DNA from: Natrialba aegyptia DSM 13077
Lineage (GTDB): Archaea; Halobacteriota; Halobacteria; Halobacteriales; Natrialbaceae
Reading direction: 5' to 3'
DNA: 64,000 bases
NCBI RefSeq assembly: GCF_000337535.1
Contig: NZ_AOIP01000031.1
Location: 506,704 to 570,703, forward strand
The notes under the pieces are model-generated. The model searched no databases. It had not been told where the DNA came from and was given only the letters and a program-made list of their open reading frames with translations. A program made the translations under genes and the position numbers. Positions 34,670 to 43,728 of this stretch are shown here, one piece after another. Position 1 is the stretch's first letter. Each line of letters starts with the position of its first letter.

Positions 34670-35710
34670 ATGCCCGATCGGAGCATCCGGAACCCGGTAC
34701 CGCGCCAGCGTCGCCCCAGCGCCCGCGCCGTCGTCCAACTCGTCACCGCCATCGCGCTCGTGTCCATCGCGACCGGCGTCCTCGCCATCCTCACGCAGCC
34801 AGCGCTTCAGACCGGCGGCCCGCTCGGTGCGCTCCGGTCGGTCGCCGAGTTCAGCGGCACGCTGCTCGGGTTCGCCCTGCTGGTCACCGCCTGGGGGATG
34901 CGCCGGGGCTATCGGCTCGCGTACCTGGCCGCGTCGGTCCTCGTCGTCCTCGTGGCCGCCCACGGTATCGTCCAGTCGCGGTTGCTCTCGGTTCCGCTGG
35001 TCGTCCTTTCGATCGGCGGGCTCGTCGTCCTGGCCGTCACGAGCGCCCGGTTTACTCGCTCGAGTTCACTGACGCCGACGCAACTCGGCAGCCTCGTCGC
35101 GATCGTCGGCGTGTGCTGTTACGGCATCGCCGGCGCGTACACGCTTCGACACGATTTCAGCGAGTTACACACCGTGGTCGATGCGACCTACTTCACCATC
35201 GTGACGGTGAGCACGGTCGGCTACGGCGACGTGCACGCGACGAGCGAGGCCGGTCGGCTGTTCGCTATCTCGCTGGTCCTCCTCGGACCGGCGACCGTCG
35301 CCGTCGCCGCCGGGAGTCTGTTCGGCCCGATTCTCGAGGCGCACCTTCGGCGGACCGGCCGGCGAGCGGCGGCCCGGGGTCGCTCGACCGCCTCGCGCGA
35401 GCGCATCGTCGTTCTCGGGGCCGCCGAACCGGTCGCCGGTGTCGTCGACGAACTCGCGACGCGGGAGTCGTCGGTCCTCGTCGTCACGGCGGATGAGAAC
35501 GCTGCGCTTCTGGCACGAGAGCGCACGGATGTACAAATCGTCGTCATTACCGACGAGGCGGCGGGCGGGACGCTCGAACGGGCCGGCGCGGATGTCGTTA
35601 TTTCACCCGAACAGTTGGTGACGAACGCGGCGGTCGACGCGGCGCTCGGAACGGAATCGGACGACGATTACGCCTCGTCGCTCGCGTCGGCGGCTTCCCA
35701 CAGCGGATAG
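34670..35710 (+). CDS. Potassium channel protein (ion-channel domain, TrkA-like C-terminus)
   Basis: The 346-residue protein has about five hydrophobic helices, then a pore loop with the selectivity filter TVSTVGYGD and a last helix (LFAISLVLLGPATVAVAAGS). The C-terminal cytoplasmic part (RIVVLGAAEPVAGVVDELAT, SSVLVVTADENAALL) resembles a degenerate RCK/TrkA-N Rossmann domain; the glycine motif reads GAAEPV rather than GxGxxG, so NAD binding may be lost. It passes K+ across the membrane. The last 43 bp overlap the convergent AIR-synthase-like gene. Confidence 0.88.
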   Translation: MPDRSIRNPVPRQRRPSARAVVQLVTAIALVSIATGVLAILTQPALQTGGPLGALRSVAEFSGTLLGFALLVTAWGMRRGYRLAYLAASVLVVLVAAHGIVQSRLLSVPLVVLSIGGLVVLAVTSARFTRSSSLTPTQLGSLVAIVGVCCYGIAGAYTLRHDFSELHTVVDATYFTIVTVSTVGYGDVHATSEAGRLFAISLVLLGPATVAVAAGSLFGPILEAHLRRTGRRAAARGRSTASRERIVVLGAAEPVAGVVDELATRESSVLVVTADENAALLARERTDVQIVVITDEAAGGTLERAGADVVISPEQLVTNAAVDAALGTESDDDYASSLASAASHSG

Positions 35711-36663
35711 AGGTCGTCCTGAACCGGTTCCGTGATCGTCTCGTCGCCGAGCTCGAGCGCCGGGCCGGCGTCGGCTGCGGGCTCGCGAACGGTGCCGATC
35801 GATTCGGCCTCGATACCCGCCGCCGCGAGTTCGGCGAGGCAGTCCGCGGCCGAGTCCGACGAGACGGTCGCGAGAAGCGCCCCGGAGCCGAAGATGCGGA
35901 GCGGGTCGACGCCCGCGGCCGCACACAATTCGGCGGTCTCCTCGCGGACCGGAATCGCGTCCGGATCCACGTCGAGACGGACGCCGGACGCGCGAGCGAG
36001 TTCGACGAGCCCGGCGGCGACACCCCCTTCCGTCGGGTCGTGCATCGCCGTCGCGAACTCGCGGACGATACGGGCGTCGGGAACGACGCTGATCTCGTCG
36101 AGGAACGACGCGGCGCGGTCGCAAACCGCACCTTCGACGCCGAGTTCAGCGCCGAAGTCCGCCGCGAGAACGGCAGTTCCTTCGACGCCGGCGGCTTTCG
36201 TGACGATGACGCGGTCGCCGGGGGACGCGCCGCCGGTCGGGATGAACTCGGCGGCGGCACCCATGGCGGTCAGCGAGACGAGCGGGCGGGTTAACTGATC
36301 GACGTACTCGGAGTGGCCGCCGACGATCGATGCGCCGACTTCGCTGGCGGCGGCATCGAGACCGGTCGTGATCGTTTCGATCGGGACGCTCTCGTCGGGA
36401 AGCAGGATGACGACGGTGAGCCAGCGCGGGTCCGCGCCCGAGGCGGCGATATCGTTGCAGGCGACGTAGACGCCGAGCGAGCCGACCTGCGACGCCGCGA
36501 GGGAGATCGGATCGGAACTGACGACGAGGTCGCCGCCGGGCCAGTCGATGGCGGCGGCGTCCTCGCCGTTTGCGGGGCCCTGCAGGATCGTTTCGTCCGC
36601 GTCGGCCCCCGTCCGATCGAAGACGTGTGCGAGCAGCTCGTCCGGAGACACCTTGCCGGGCAT
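35668..36663 (-). CDS. AIR synthase-related protein (HypE/ThiL-like fold)
   Basis: The 331-residue protein starts MPGKVSPDELLAHVFDRTGA and has the PurM/HypE/ThiL ATP-binding fold: GEDAAAIDWPGGDLVVSSDP, NDIAASGADPRWLTVVILLP, GGHSEYVDQLTRPLVS and MHDPTEGGVAAGLVELA. The last resembles the HypE-type HDPTEGG motif. Close archaeal relatives are annotated only as AIR-synthase family proteins, so the substrate is unknown. No hydrogenase genes are near. It overlaps the convergent channel gene by 43 bp at its 3' end. Confidence 0.85.
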   Translation of the reverse strand: MPGKVSPDELLAHVFDRTGADADETILQGPANGEDAAAIDWPGGDLVVSSDPISLAASQVGSLGVYVACNDIAASGADPRWLTVVILLPDESVPIETITTGLDAAASEVGASIVGGHSEYVDQLTRPLVSLTAMGAAAEFIPTGGASPGDRVIVTKAAGVEGTAVLAADFGAELGVEGAVCDRAASFLDEISVVPDARIVREFATAMHDPTEGGVAAGLVELARASGVRLDVDPDAIPVREETAELCAAAGVDPLRIFGSGALLATVSSDSAADCLAELAAAGIEAESIGTVREPAADAGPALELGDETITEPVQDDLYPLWEAADASDEA

Positions 36664-36745
36664 GTCACGAACTGGGAGGATCGGGGGTTTGTACCTGTCG
36701 CTGTTGACAGTCGAGGGCTGTTGAACGGACGGGGTTCCGACATCC

Positions 36746-36778
36746 CGGTGAGTGACCGGTGAGTGACCGGTGAGTGAC
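36746..36778. repeat. Three tandem copies of an 11-bp unit
   Basis: CGGTGAGTGAC is repeated three times head to tail in the gap between the AIR-synthase-like gene and the LLM oxidoreductase gene (both minus strand). The unit is not a multiple of three and lies outside genes; it may be slippage or an operator array. Confidence 0.75.
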
Positions 36779-36797
36779 CGGCGACACGGAGCAGGTG

Positions 36798-37808
36798 CTA
36801 GGACGCGTCGTCGGGTGCCAGCACGTCCATCGTCCGCTCGATATCCTCCCGGTCGGCCCCGCGCGGGAAACTGACGGCGACCGAATCGACGCCCTCGACC
36901 GCCTCGTACCGGGAAACCTGCTCTCGCACCGTCTCGGGGTTGCCAGCGGCACAGAGGTCGTCCAGAATCGCCTCGTCGACGAGTTCGAGTGCGCGCTCGC
37001 GCTCGCCGTTCTGCCAGGCGTCGTGGATGTCGGCGGCTTCGTCGTACCCCTGGCGCTCGAGCGCGTCGCGGTAGAAGGTGCCCATGCCGCCGACGTAGAA
37101 CGCCGTGTGCTGGCGCGCGAGTTCGCGAGCGCGCTCGGCGTCCTCGAGCGCACAGCACGTGACGCCGGTCGTGACCTGCACGTCGTCGGGGTCGCGGTCA
37201 CCGAGTTCAGCGCCGCGTTCGATGTCGTCGATACGGTCCGAGATGCCCTCGGGCGTGAGCATGATGCCGTGCCACCCGTCGGCGAACCGACCGGCGAGCT
37301 CGACAGCTTTGGGTCCCATACCCGTCACTTCGACGGGCGGAGTGGGGTCCGGCGGCGCAGAGCGCAGTCGAAAGCCCGACAGACTGAACTCGTCGCCGTC
37401 GTATTCGACCGGTTCGCCCGCGAGCACTTGCTTGACGATGTCGACGGTTTCTCGCGTTCGCTTGAGCGGGTTGCCGTACGCGACGCCGTGCCAGTTTTCG
37501 ATCACGACGGGGCCGCTCGGTCCGAGACCGAGACGAAAGCGGCCGTCGGAGACTTCCTGGAGCGTCGCCGCCGTCTGACCGAGTAGTGCGGGTGAGCGCG
37601 AGTAGGTGTTGACGATGCTCGTCCCGATGTCGATCGTCTCGGTTCGTTCGGCGATTGCGGTCAGAACCGTCACTGCATCTCGCCCCCAGGTTTCGGGGAG
37701 CCAGGCGCAGTCGTACCCACCGGCTTCGGCTGTCTGAGCGTACTCGACGAGCGAATCGACGCTCGGCTGGGCGGCGACCGGCAGGTGAACGTCTCTGTCA
37801 GTCATCAT
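36798..37808 (-). CDS. F420-dependent LLM-class oxidoreductase (Mer-like)
   Basis: The 336-residue TIM-barrel protein belongs to the luciferase-like monooxygenase class that includes methylenetetrahydromethanopterin reductase (Mer) and F420-dependent dehydrogenases. It starts MMTDRDVHLPVAAQPSVDSL and carries the substrate/F420-binding segments AEAGGYDCAWLPETWGRDAV, TETIDIGTSIVNTYSRSPAL and FRLGLGPSGPVVIENWHG. Haloarchaea use F420 and folate-type C1 carriers, so a Mer-like or general F420 role both fit. A second ATG follows the first; either may be used. Confidence 0.82.
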   Translation of the reverse strand: MMTDRDVHLPVAAQPSVDSLVEYAQTAEAGGYDCAWLPETWGRDAVTVLTAIAERTETIDIGTSIVNTYSRSPALLGQTAATLQEVSDGRFRLGLGPSGPVVIENWHGVAYGNPLKRTRETVDIVKQVLAGEPVEYDGDEFSLSGFRLRSAPPDPTPPVEVTGMGPKAVELAGRFADGWHGIMLTPEGISDRIDDIERGAELGDRDPDDVQVTTGVTCCALEDAERARELARQHTAFYVGGMGTFYRDALERQGYDEAADIHDAWQNGERERALELVDEAILDDLCAAGNPETVREQVSRYEAVEGVDSVAVSFPRGADREDIERTMDVLAPDDAS

Positions 37809-37931
37809 TGATCATAGACGAAGGACGGCTTTTTGAGTGTATGGGAACTGCTGACGATAGCGAGCGGGGTTTAGCCAACGCTCGCTCGCAGAACCACGAG
37901 CGAAGACACCGCCAGTAGCACCGTCAACCCC

Positions 37932-38708
37932 TCAGATCTCGCGGTCCTCGCTGATCTGCGGCACGCCTTGGACGGTAATCGTCTCGCCGACGACGTACGA
38001 CGATGCCGGACTGGCGAGGAACTGGGCGACGTCCGCGATCTCTTCGACGGTACCGATGCGGCGCGCGACCGCCTCGCGGTCGATGTTCTCCGCGGAGACA
38101 CCCATCTGGCTCTCGACGCCCGGCGTCGCGACAAACCCCGGCGCGATGCAGTTGACGCGCACGTCGTCGTGGGCCCACTCGTAGGAGAGCGTCGTCGTGA
38201 GGTTGACGACCGCGGCCTTGGCCGCCCCGTAGGGGCTCATCAGCGGCGAACCGCGCTGGCCGGCCACGCTCGCGAGGTTGATGACCGAGCCACCGCCGTC
38301 CTTGAGGTGCTCGGCCGCCGCGTGCGTACAGTTGTACGTGCCGTGGAGGTTGATATCCACGATGGTCTTCCAGCCGTTCGGTGACACGTCGTCGAAGTCG
38401 GCCATGAACGACGCGCCGGCGTTGTTCACCAGCACGTCGAGTTCACCGAACTCGTCGACGGTCGCCTCCACGAGTGCCTCGACGGCCTCGCGGTCGGTCA
38501 CGTCGCATTCGACGGCCAGCGCCTCGCCGGGGCGCTCGCTTTCGGTGATCGCCGCCGCGACCGGGTCGACGTTGCCCTGCTCGCGCGAGCAGAGGACCAC
38601 GTCGACGCCGTCCGCGGCGAACCGCTCGGCGATCGCCTTCCCGATGCCGGAAGAAGAGCCGGTCACGAGCGCGACGTCGCCGTCGACGCCGAACTGCGTT
38701 GTGCTCAT
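37932..38708 (-). CDS. SDR family oxidoreductase (FabG/3-hydroxyacyl type)
   Basis: The 258-residue short-chain dehydrogenase starts MSTTQFGVDGDVALVTGSSS with the TGSSSGIG cofactor loop, NNAG, the catalytic Ser (INLASVAGQRGS) and YxxxK (YGAAK), and a C-terminal PGFVATPG loop. An Arg/Cys after strand 2 (LCSREQG) suggests NADP preference, an inference. It likely acts on 3-hydroxy/3-oxoacyl-CoA or a ring alcohol in the catabolic island that starts here. Its upstream region has inverted and direct copies of TAACAATG. Confidence 0.9.
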   Translation of the reverse strand: MSTTQFGVDGDVALVTGSSSGIGKAIAERFAADGVDVVLCSREQGNVDPVAAAITESERPGEALAVECDVTDREAVEALVEATVDEFGELDVLVNNAGASFMADFDDVSPNGWKTIVDINLHGTYNCTHAAAEHLKDGGGSVINLASVAGQRGSPLMSPYGAAKAAVVNLTTTLSYEWAHDDVRVNCIAPGFVATPGVESQMGVSAENIDREAVARRIGTVEEIADVAQFLASPASSYVVGETITVQGVPQISEDREI

Positions 38709-38800
38709 ACGCGACCACCCGACTGCCGTTGTTTTCCTACCATTGTTAGCAACGATATGTGGTAGGCAGACATTGTTAATAAAAGTAGGCAAACAACCCG
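38709..38800 (-). promoter_or_regulatory. Upstream region of the SDR gene with repeated TAACAATG boxes
   Basis: On the minus strand TTTTATTAACAATGT and GCTAACAATGGT lie about 40 bp apart, both upstream of the ATG at 38708. TTTTATTAAC may be the TATA box. Related words occur upstream of other genes in the island (see finding). Confidence 0.35.
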
Positions 38801-38995
38801 CACTGTTAAGTGTTGCCGCCGGGAGTCACGATCACACGGCGGCCCGAGTTCACCGCCGACGGAGCACCTGTGGATGACAGCACCGATTCGCGACACGAGT
38901 GCGGACGAGTGGAGAGAGCGACATGAGACGAACCGAGCGACGGGGACGGCACGGGTACGGTCACGGGAGCGGGGAGCACGCCGGGAGATGGGACG

Positions 38996-39748
38996 ATGAG
39001 TGACGAAGCCGCCAGTACCGACTCCGGCGTCAACGGACGGCGGGAGAGAACGAACAGGGACTGGCAGGCCGTCTTCTGGGATATCGGCGGCGTCATCCTC
39101 GAACTCGAGTCCGTTCGGGCCGCTCACGCGACCGTCATCGAGGAGTTCGTCGAGCGGAATGAACTCGACATGTCGACCGCGGAGGCAGTCGAGACCTGGC
39201 GGTCAGCCGTCGGCGAGTTCTTCCGCGAACGCGACGGGACCGAGTTCAGAGCGGCCCGGGACGGCTACGCGAAGGGGTTCGAGGCGGTCGCGGGCGAGTC
39301 GCTTGCGACGGGGGAGTGGCGACCGGCATTCGAGGAAACGGTCCGGTCCGCCATCGAACCGGTTCCGGGTGCCGTCGAGGCGATCGAACGACTCGCCGCG
39401 CGAGACCTTCACGTCGGCGTCATCAGCGATGTCGACGACGACGCCGGCCGGGAGATGCTCGCCCAGTTCGGCGTCCGCGAGCGGTTCGATTCGATTACGA
39501 CCTCCGAGGAAGTCGGACGCACCAAACCCGATCCCGAAATCTTCGGGACGGCGCTCGAGAAGGCCGGCGTCGACCCGGATCGGGCGCTGATGATCGGCGA
39601 CCGGTACGACCACGACGTGAAGGGTGCCGACGAGGCGGGGATGCACGGGGTCGCGTTCGGGGCTGCCGACGGGCCGGCGGTCGCCTACCGGATCGCGTCG
39701 CCGCTCGAAGTGCTCGAAATCGTCGCTGAGGAGGCCCCTGGGAAGTGA
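38996..39748 (+). CDS. HAD family hydrolase
   Basis: The 250-residue protein is a haloacid-dehalogenase superfamily phosphatase with FWDIGGVIL (motif I nucleophile Asp; the usual second Asp is Gly), GVISDVDDDAGREML (motif II), KPDPEIFGTALEKAG (motif III Lys) and MIGDRYDHDVKGADEAG (motif IV). The cap is helical. An Arg/Asp-rich ~20-residue N-terminal extension precedes motif I. Replacement of motif I's second Asp is seen in some HAD subfamilies but weakens a prediction of phosphatase activity. It is followed by the kinase-like gene. Confidence 0.88.
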   Translation: MSDEAASTDSGVNGRRERTNRDWQAVFWDIGGVILELESVRAAHATVIEEFVERNELDMSTAEAVETWRSAVGEFFRERDGTEFRAARDGYAKGFEAVAGESLATGEWRPAFEETVRSAIEPVPGAVEAIERLAARDLHVGVISDVDDDAGREMLAQFGVRERFDSITTSEEVGRTKPDPEIFGTALEKAGVDPDRALMIGDRYDHDVKGADEAGMHGVAFGAADGPAVAYRIASPLEVLEIVAEEAPGK

Positions 39749-39815
39749 ACATTGTAAGTCTCTTTTCGCGGCGTAACTATTTTCGTTAAGAAGAACGACG
39801 GTGGTCGTACCGACA

Positions 39816-39908
39816 ATGTCGAGCGCAACCAGCGATTCGATATCCGCACGCGTACCGGTCGCCGAGAACGACGCTTCGCTTCCCGAAACGACCGCGCGAG
39901 CGCCATGA
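39816..39908 (+). CDS. Possible 30-codon leader ORF upstream of the kinase-like gene
   Basis: ATG at 39816 opens MSSATSDSISARVPVAENDA and ends with a TGA that overlaps the kinase-like ATG by 3 bp (ATGA). The frame has haloarchaeal codon use. It may be a translated leader coupled to the next gene, or an unrelated short frame. A T-rich TATA-like word (ACTATTTTCG) lies ~45 bp before it. Confidence 0.35.
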   Translation: MSSATSDSISARVPVAENDASLPETTARAP

Positions 39909-40966
39909 GCGACACCTACTACGAGCGCCTCGTCGACGAGGACGCACTGGTTGCCTACCTCTCCGACCACCTCGAACCCGTCGAGGACTACGAGATCAGC
40001 CGCCACCAGGAGGGCCACTCGAACGAAACCCTGTTCGTCACCTGGGGCGATCGCGAACTCGTCATCCGTCGCCCGCCGCCGGGCGAGACCGCGGACACCG
40101 CACACGACGTATTGCGCGAGTTCCGCGTGACGGACGCCGTCGCCGACACCGACGTTCCCGTTCCCGAACCCGTGCTCGCCTGCGACGACCACGACGTCAT
40201 CGGCAGCGACTTCTACGTCATGGAGCACCTCGAGGGGGACGTGCTCCGGGAGGGCGAGCCGACACGATTCGCCGACCCCGAGCACCGCGAGCGGATCGGC
40301 GAAGAACTCGTCGACACGCTGGCGTCGATCCACGGCGTCGACTACGAGGCCGTCGGACTCGACGAGTTCGGTCGGCCGGCGGGCTACACCGACCGGCAGG
40401 TCGAACGCTGGGGTCAGCAACTCATGTGGGCTTTCGAGGTGACGGCCGACGAGCGCGAGGTGCCCGCCCTCTACGAGGTCGGCTCCTGGCTGCAGGAACA
40501 CGTACCCGAGTCACACCCCCACACGCTCGTCCACGGCGATTACAAGCTCGATAACGTGGTGTTCGGTCCCGACGAGCCGCCCGAGCTGATCGGCGTCTTC
40601 GACTGGGAGATGGCCACGCTCGGCGATCCGCGGGCCGACCTGGGCTGGATGCTCTCTTACTGGCGCGACGCGAAGGACCCCGAGCCGGCGATCCCGGAAC
40701 TCACCAACCGGTTCATGGAGCGCAAGGGGTACTCGACTCGCCGCGAACTCGTCGCACGCTGGGAGTCACGGACTGGATTCGAGTTCGAACACGAGCGGTT
40801 CTACCGCGCGCTGGCGGTCTACAAACTGGCCGGACTCGGCGAGATGTTCTTCCGGCGGTATCTCGAGGGTAACAGCGACGATCCGATGTATCCGCAGATG
40901 GAAGACCGCGTTCCGGCGCTCGCCGCGCGCGCACAGCGGATTATCGAGGGCGACGAACCGCTCTAG
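39905..40966 (+). CDS. APH-family phosphotransferase (acyl-CoA dehydrogenase N-terminal-like)
   Basis: The 353-residue protein has an aminoglycoside-phosphotransferase/choline-kinase fold: HQEGHSNETLFVTWGDRELV (P-loop-like), VIRRPPPG with the ATP Lys/Arg region, LVHGDYKLDNVVF (Brenner motif, catalytic Asp) and GVFDWEMATLGDPRADLGWM (metal Asp). This subgroup corresponds to the N-terminal domain fused to acyl-CoA dehydrogenase in ACAD10/11, which phosphorylates 4-hydroxyacyl-CoA. Its place beside hydroxyacyl-CoA genes fits that, by inference. Confidence 0.88.
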   Translation: MSDTYYERLVDEDALVAYLSDHLEPVEDYEISRHQEGHSNETLFVTWGDRELVIRRPPPGETADTAHDVLREFRVTDAVADTDVPVPEPVLACDDHDVIGSDFYVMEHLEGDVLREGEPTRFADPEHRERIGEELVDTLASIHGVDYEAVGLDEFGRPAGYTDRQVERWGQQLMWAFEVTADEREVPALYEVGSWLQEHVPESHPHTLVHGDYKLDNVVFGPDEPPELIGVFDWEMATLGDPRADLGWMLSYWRDAKDPEPAIPELTNRFMERKGYSTRRELVARWESRTGFEFEHERFYRALAVYKLAGLGEMFFRRYLEGNSDDPMYPQMEDRVPALAARAQRIIEGDEPL

Positions 40967-41119
40967 GGGGTGGCATCGAGCGGTCGCAACGGGGACGACG
41001 GCGAATGGCGGCGATCATCCCTGCCACACCATCGTACAACTGTTATCTCGACCATTTTTAGCTTAACGATGGTAACCGCCGTCGGTGGAGTTAAGACGCT
41101 CCCAGCCGACGACACAGTC

Positions 41120-43078
41120 ATGTCATTCGACAGCATCGACCGCGTCGCCGTCCTCGGCGCGGGGAACATGGGCCACGGTATCACCGAAGTGACCGCCATG
41201 GGCGGCTACGAGGTCACGATGCGCGACATCGAGCAAGAACTCGTCGACGACGGGTACGAGCAGATCGCCTGGAGCCTCGACAAACTCGAGGAGAAAGACC
41301 GGCTGGGCGAGTCCGCCGACGCCGTTCTCGACCGGATCGAGACGACCACCGATCTCGAAGCGGCAGTCGCCGACGCCGATCTCGTTATCGAAGCCGCTCC
41401 CGAAAACCTCGAGCTGAAACACGACATCTTCAGCGATCTGGAAGCGTTCACGACCGAGGACACGCTGTTGGCGACCAACACCTCGAGCCTGCCGATCACG
41501 GACATCGCCGAGGTCCTCGACTCCCCCGAACGGGTCCTCGGCCTGCACTTTTTCAACCCGCCGGTGAAGATGGACCTCGTCGAGGTCATCTACGGGCAGG
41601 AGACGACCGACGAGGTCGCGGACGCCGGCTACGAGTGGGTCGAGTCGATCGACAAGACGCCGATCTACGTCCGCAAGGACGTGCGCGGCTTCGTCGTCAA
41701 CACCATCGTCGGCCCGTTCGGCGGCGAACCCGCGTTCATGGTCTCGGAAGGCGATGCGACCGTTCGCGAGGCCGACGCGACCATGGCCCACGAGCGAGGG
41801 TACCCGATGGGGCCGTTCGAACTCGCCGACCTGACCGGCATCGACGTGGGCTATCACGTCCGCAAGGAGGGCGGCAATCCGATCCCACCGATCACCGAAG
41901 CGAAGGTCGAGGCCGAAGAACTCGGTCAGAAGACCGGAAAGGGATTCTACGACTACGAAGACGGCGACGGCGCGGACTACCAGCCCGACGACGCGGGCGA
42001 CTTCGACTGGCTCCGCGTCGAAGCGCGCATGGCAAACCGCGCCGCGTTCCTCGTCGGCGAGGGCATCGCCACGCCCGAGGAGGTCGACACCGGCGTCCAG
42101 CTCGGCCTCGGCTTCCCCGAGGGCATCTGCCGCCGCGCCGACAAGCTCGGACTGGACGCCGTCCTCGAGAAACTCGAAACGCTCCACGAAGAGACCGGAG
42201 CCGACCGATTCGAACCGCACTCGTATCTCGAAGAACTCGTCTCCGAGGGCAACACCGGCGAGGACGCCGGCGCGGGCTTCTACGAGTACGACGGAGACGA
42301 CGGCGCGCTCGACTCCTACCACAACATCAACGTCGAACTGGAGGAGGGCGTGCTCGCAATCGAACTCGACCGCCCATCGCGGATGAACGCCATCTCGAAC
42401 GACCTCCTCGCCGAACTCGACGACCTGCTCTCGACGGTCGACACCGACGACGTGCGCTGTGTCACCGTCGAGGGCGTCGGCGACCGCGCGTTCAGCGCCG
42501 GGGCCGACATCACCGGTTTCGGCGGCGCGGACCCGACCGACGTGATGGACGTAACGCCCGCCTTCGAGACGGTCAACGACTTCCCGCGACCCGTCGTGGC
42601 CAAGATCGACGGCTACTGTCTCGGTGCCGGCCTCGAACTCGCACTCGCCTGCGACCTGCGACTCGCCACCGAACGGTCCTCCTTCGGCGCTCCCGAGATC
42701 GGGCTCGGACTGATCCCCGGCGGCGGCGGCACGCAGCGACTCCTGCGGGTTCTCGGCGAGACTCGCGCGAAAGAACTCGTCTTCCGCGGCAACCACATCG
42801 ACGCCGAGCGCGCCGAAGAATGGGGGCTGATTAATCGTGCGGTCGACCGCGACGAGTTCAGCGACGCGGTTGCGGACTTCGTCGACGACCTGCGAAACGG
42901 CCCGCCGATCGGTCTCAAGGTGGCAAAGAAGGTGATGAACGAGGGCGAGGATGCGAGTCTGGAGGCTGCGCTCGCGATGGAGAGTCAGGGCTTCGGGCTC
43001 CTGTTTACGACCGAGGATATGCGCGAGGGGACGGCCGCCTTCGCCGAGGATCGAGAGCCCGAGTTCAGCGGCGAGTAG
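41120..43078 (+). CDS. Fused 3-hydroxyacyl-CoA dehydrogenase / enoyl-CoA hydratase
   Basis: The 652-residue protein has an N-terminal 3-hydroxyacyl-CoA dehydrogenase (VAVLGAGNMGHGITEVTAMG for NAD; NTSSLPITDIAEVL; HFFNPPVKMDLVEVI with the catalytic His) and a C-terminal enoyl-CoA hydratase/isomerase (FSAGADITGFGG oxyanion loop; APEIGLGLIPGGGGTQRLLR). Domain order is dehydrogenase then hydratase, the reverse of bacterial FadB, as often in archaea. It would hydrate and oxidise enoyl-CoA intermediates from fatty-acid or phenylacetate breakdown. The ATG at 41120 matches the GAGNMG N-terminus; an in-frame extension upstream is non-coding. Confidence 0.95.
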   Translation: MSFDSIDRVAVLGAGNMGHGITEVTAMGGYEVTMRDIEQELVDDGYEQIAWSLDKLEEKDRLGESADAVLDRIETTTDLEAAVADADLVIEAAPENLELKHDIFSDLEAFTTEDTLLATNTSSLPITDIAEVLDSPERVLGLHFFNPPVKMDLVEVIYGQETTDEVADAGYEWVESIDKTPIYVRKDVRGFVVNTIVGPFGGEPAFMVSEGDATVREADATMAHERGYPMGPFELADLTGIDVGYHVRKEGGNPIPPITEAKVEAEELGQKTGKGFYDYEDGDGADYQPDDAGDFDWLRVEARMANRAAFLVGEGIATPEEVDTGVQLGLGFPEGICRRADKLGLDAVLEKLETLHEETGADRFEPHSYLEELVSEGNTGEDAGAGFYEYDGDDGALDSYHNINVELEEGVLAIELDRPSRMNAISNDLLAELDDLLSTVDTDDVRCVTVEGVGDRAFSAGADITGFGGADPTDVMDVTPAFETVNDFPRPVVAKIDGYCLGAGLELALACDLRLATERSSFGAPEIGLGLIPGGGGTQRLLRVLGETRAKELVFRGNHIDAERAEEWGLINRAVDRDEFSDAVADFVDDLRNGPPIGLKVAKKVMNEGEDASLEAALAMESQGFGLLFTTEDMREGTAAFAEDREPEFSGE

Positions 43079-43188
43079 TGCCCGTCGGCCGTTCGACACT
43101 CAGACGGGCTGCTGTACCGATACCGATTTCTCGGCACAACCCAGGACGGGGTCGCAACTTCGCCGGCACTGGCTGACAGCAGTCCGTC

Positions 43189-43728
43189 TCACTCGGCGCT
43201 GTCGTCCTCGCCCAGGTCCTCGTAGATCCGCGGATCGGTTTTGAACTTGAGGACGTTGTGGACCGCCGAGTTTCGGACGTTCGCGATAACGTCGCCGTAC
43301 TCCGTGTAACAGTCGTGAATCCACCGCGAGACCTGCTCGCGATTGCGGAACATCATCACCGTCTTCCACTGGTACTCGCCGTCGGAAAGGAAGAAAAACA
43401 GCGTGTGCTTGTCCCGCTTGATGTGCTCCATCGCATCCCGCCAGCGCTCGGCGAAGTTTTCGGCGTTGAACTTGAACTCGAACAGCGCGAAGATGTAGTA
43501 CTCCTCGTTGGGGATGATCGCCTCCCGGAAGACGCCTTCGTCGCGCATCCGCCGGATGGACTCGCTGACGGTGACGTGTGACACGTCGATGTCGTACTCC
43601 TCCTCGAGTACCGTCGTCAGTTCCCGCGAGGACAGTTGTGGATCGTTCGAGAGTTCACAGAGGATCGCGATGTCGCGGTCTTTGAACTCCCAGTTCGGTG
43701 CATCGTCGGGCGTGGATTCGGGTGTCAT
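43189..43728 (-). CDS. Winged-helix transcriptional regulator, Lrp/AsnC-like
   Basis: The 179-residue protein has an N-terminal winged helix (DRDIAILCELSNDPQLSSRE, TVSESIRRMRDEGVFREAII) and a C-terminal alpha+beta domain of ~100 residues (ENFAERWRDAMEHIKRDKHT, TVMMFRNREQVSRWIHDCYT) which could bind a small ligand or form dimers. It sits between the HACD/ECH fusion (convergent) and MaoC. It is a candidate regulator of the island. The ATG at 43728 (MTPESTPDDAPNWEFKDRDI) is chosen from domain content. Confidence 0.8.
   Translation of the reverse strand: MTPESTPDDAPNWEFKDRDIAILCELSNDPQLSSRELTTVLEEEYDIDVSHVTVSESIRRMRDEGVFREAIIPNEEYYIFALFEFKFNAENFAERWRDAMEHIKRDKHTLFFFLSDGEYQWKTVMMFRNREQVSRWIHDCYTEYGDVIANVRNSAVHNVLKFKTDPRIYEDLGEDDSAE

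Noticed and set aside
36746-36778. Possible CRISPR-like repeats (CGGTGAGTGAC three times).
   Set aside because: Units abut with no spacers and are only 11 bp long. No CRISPR array or cas gene was seen; the Cas4-like domain at 31.7 kb belongs to a Dna2-type helicase.
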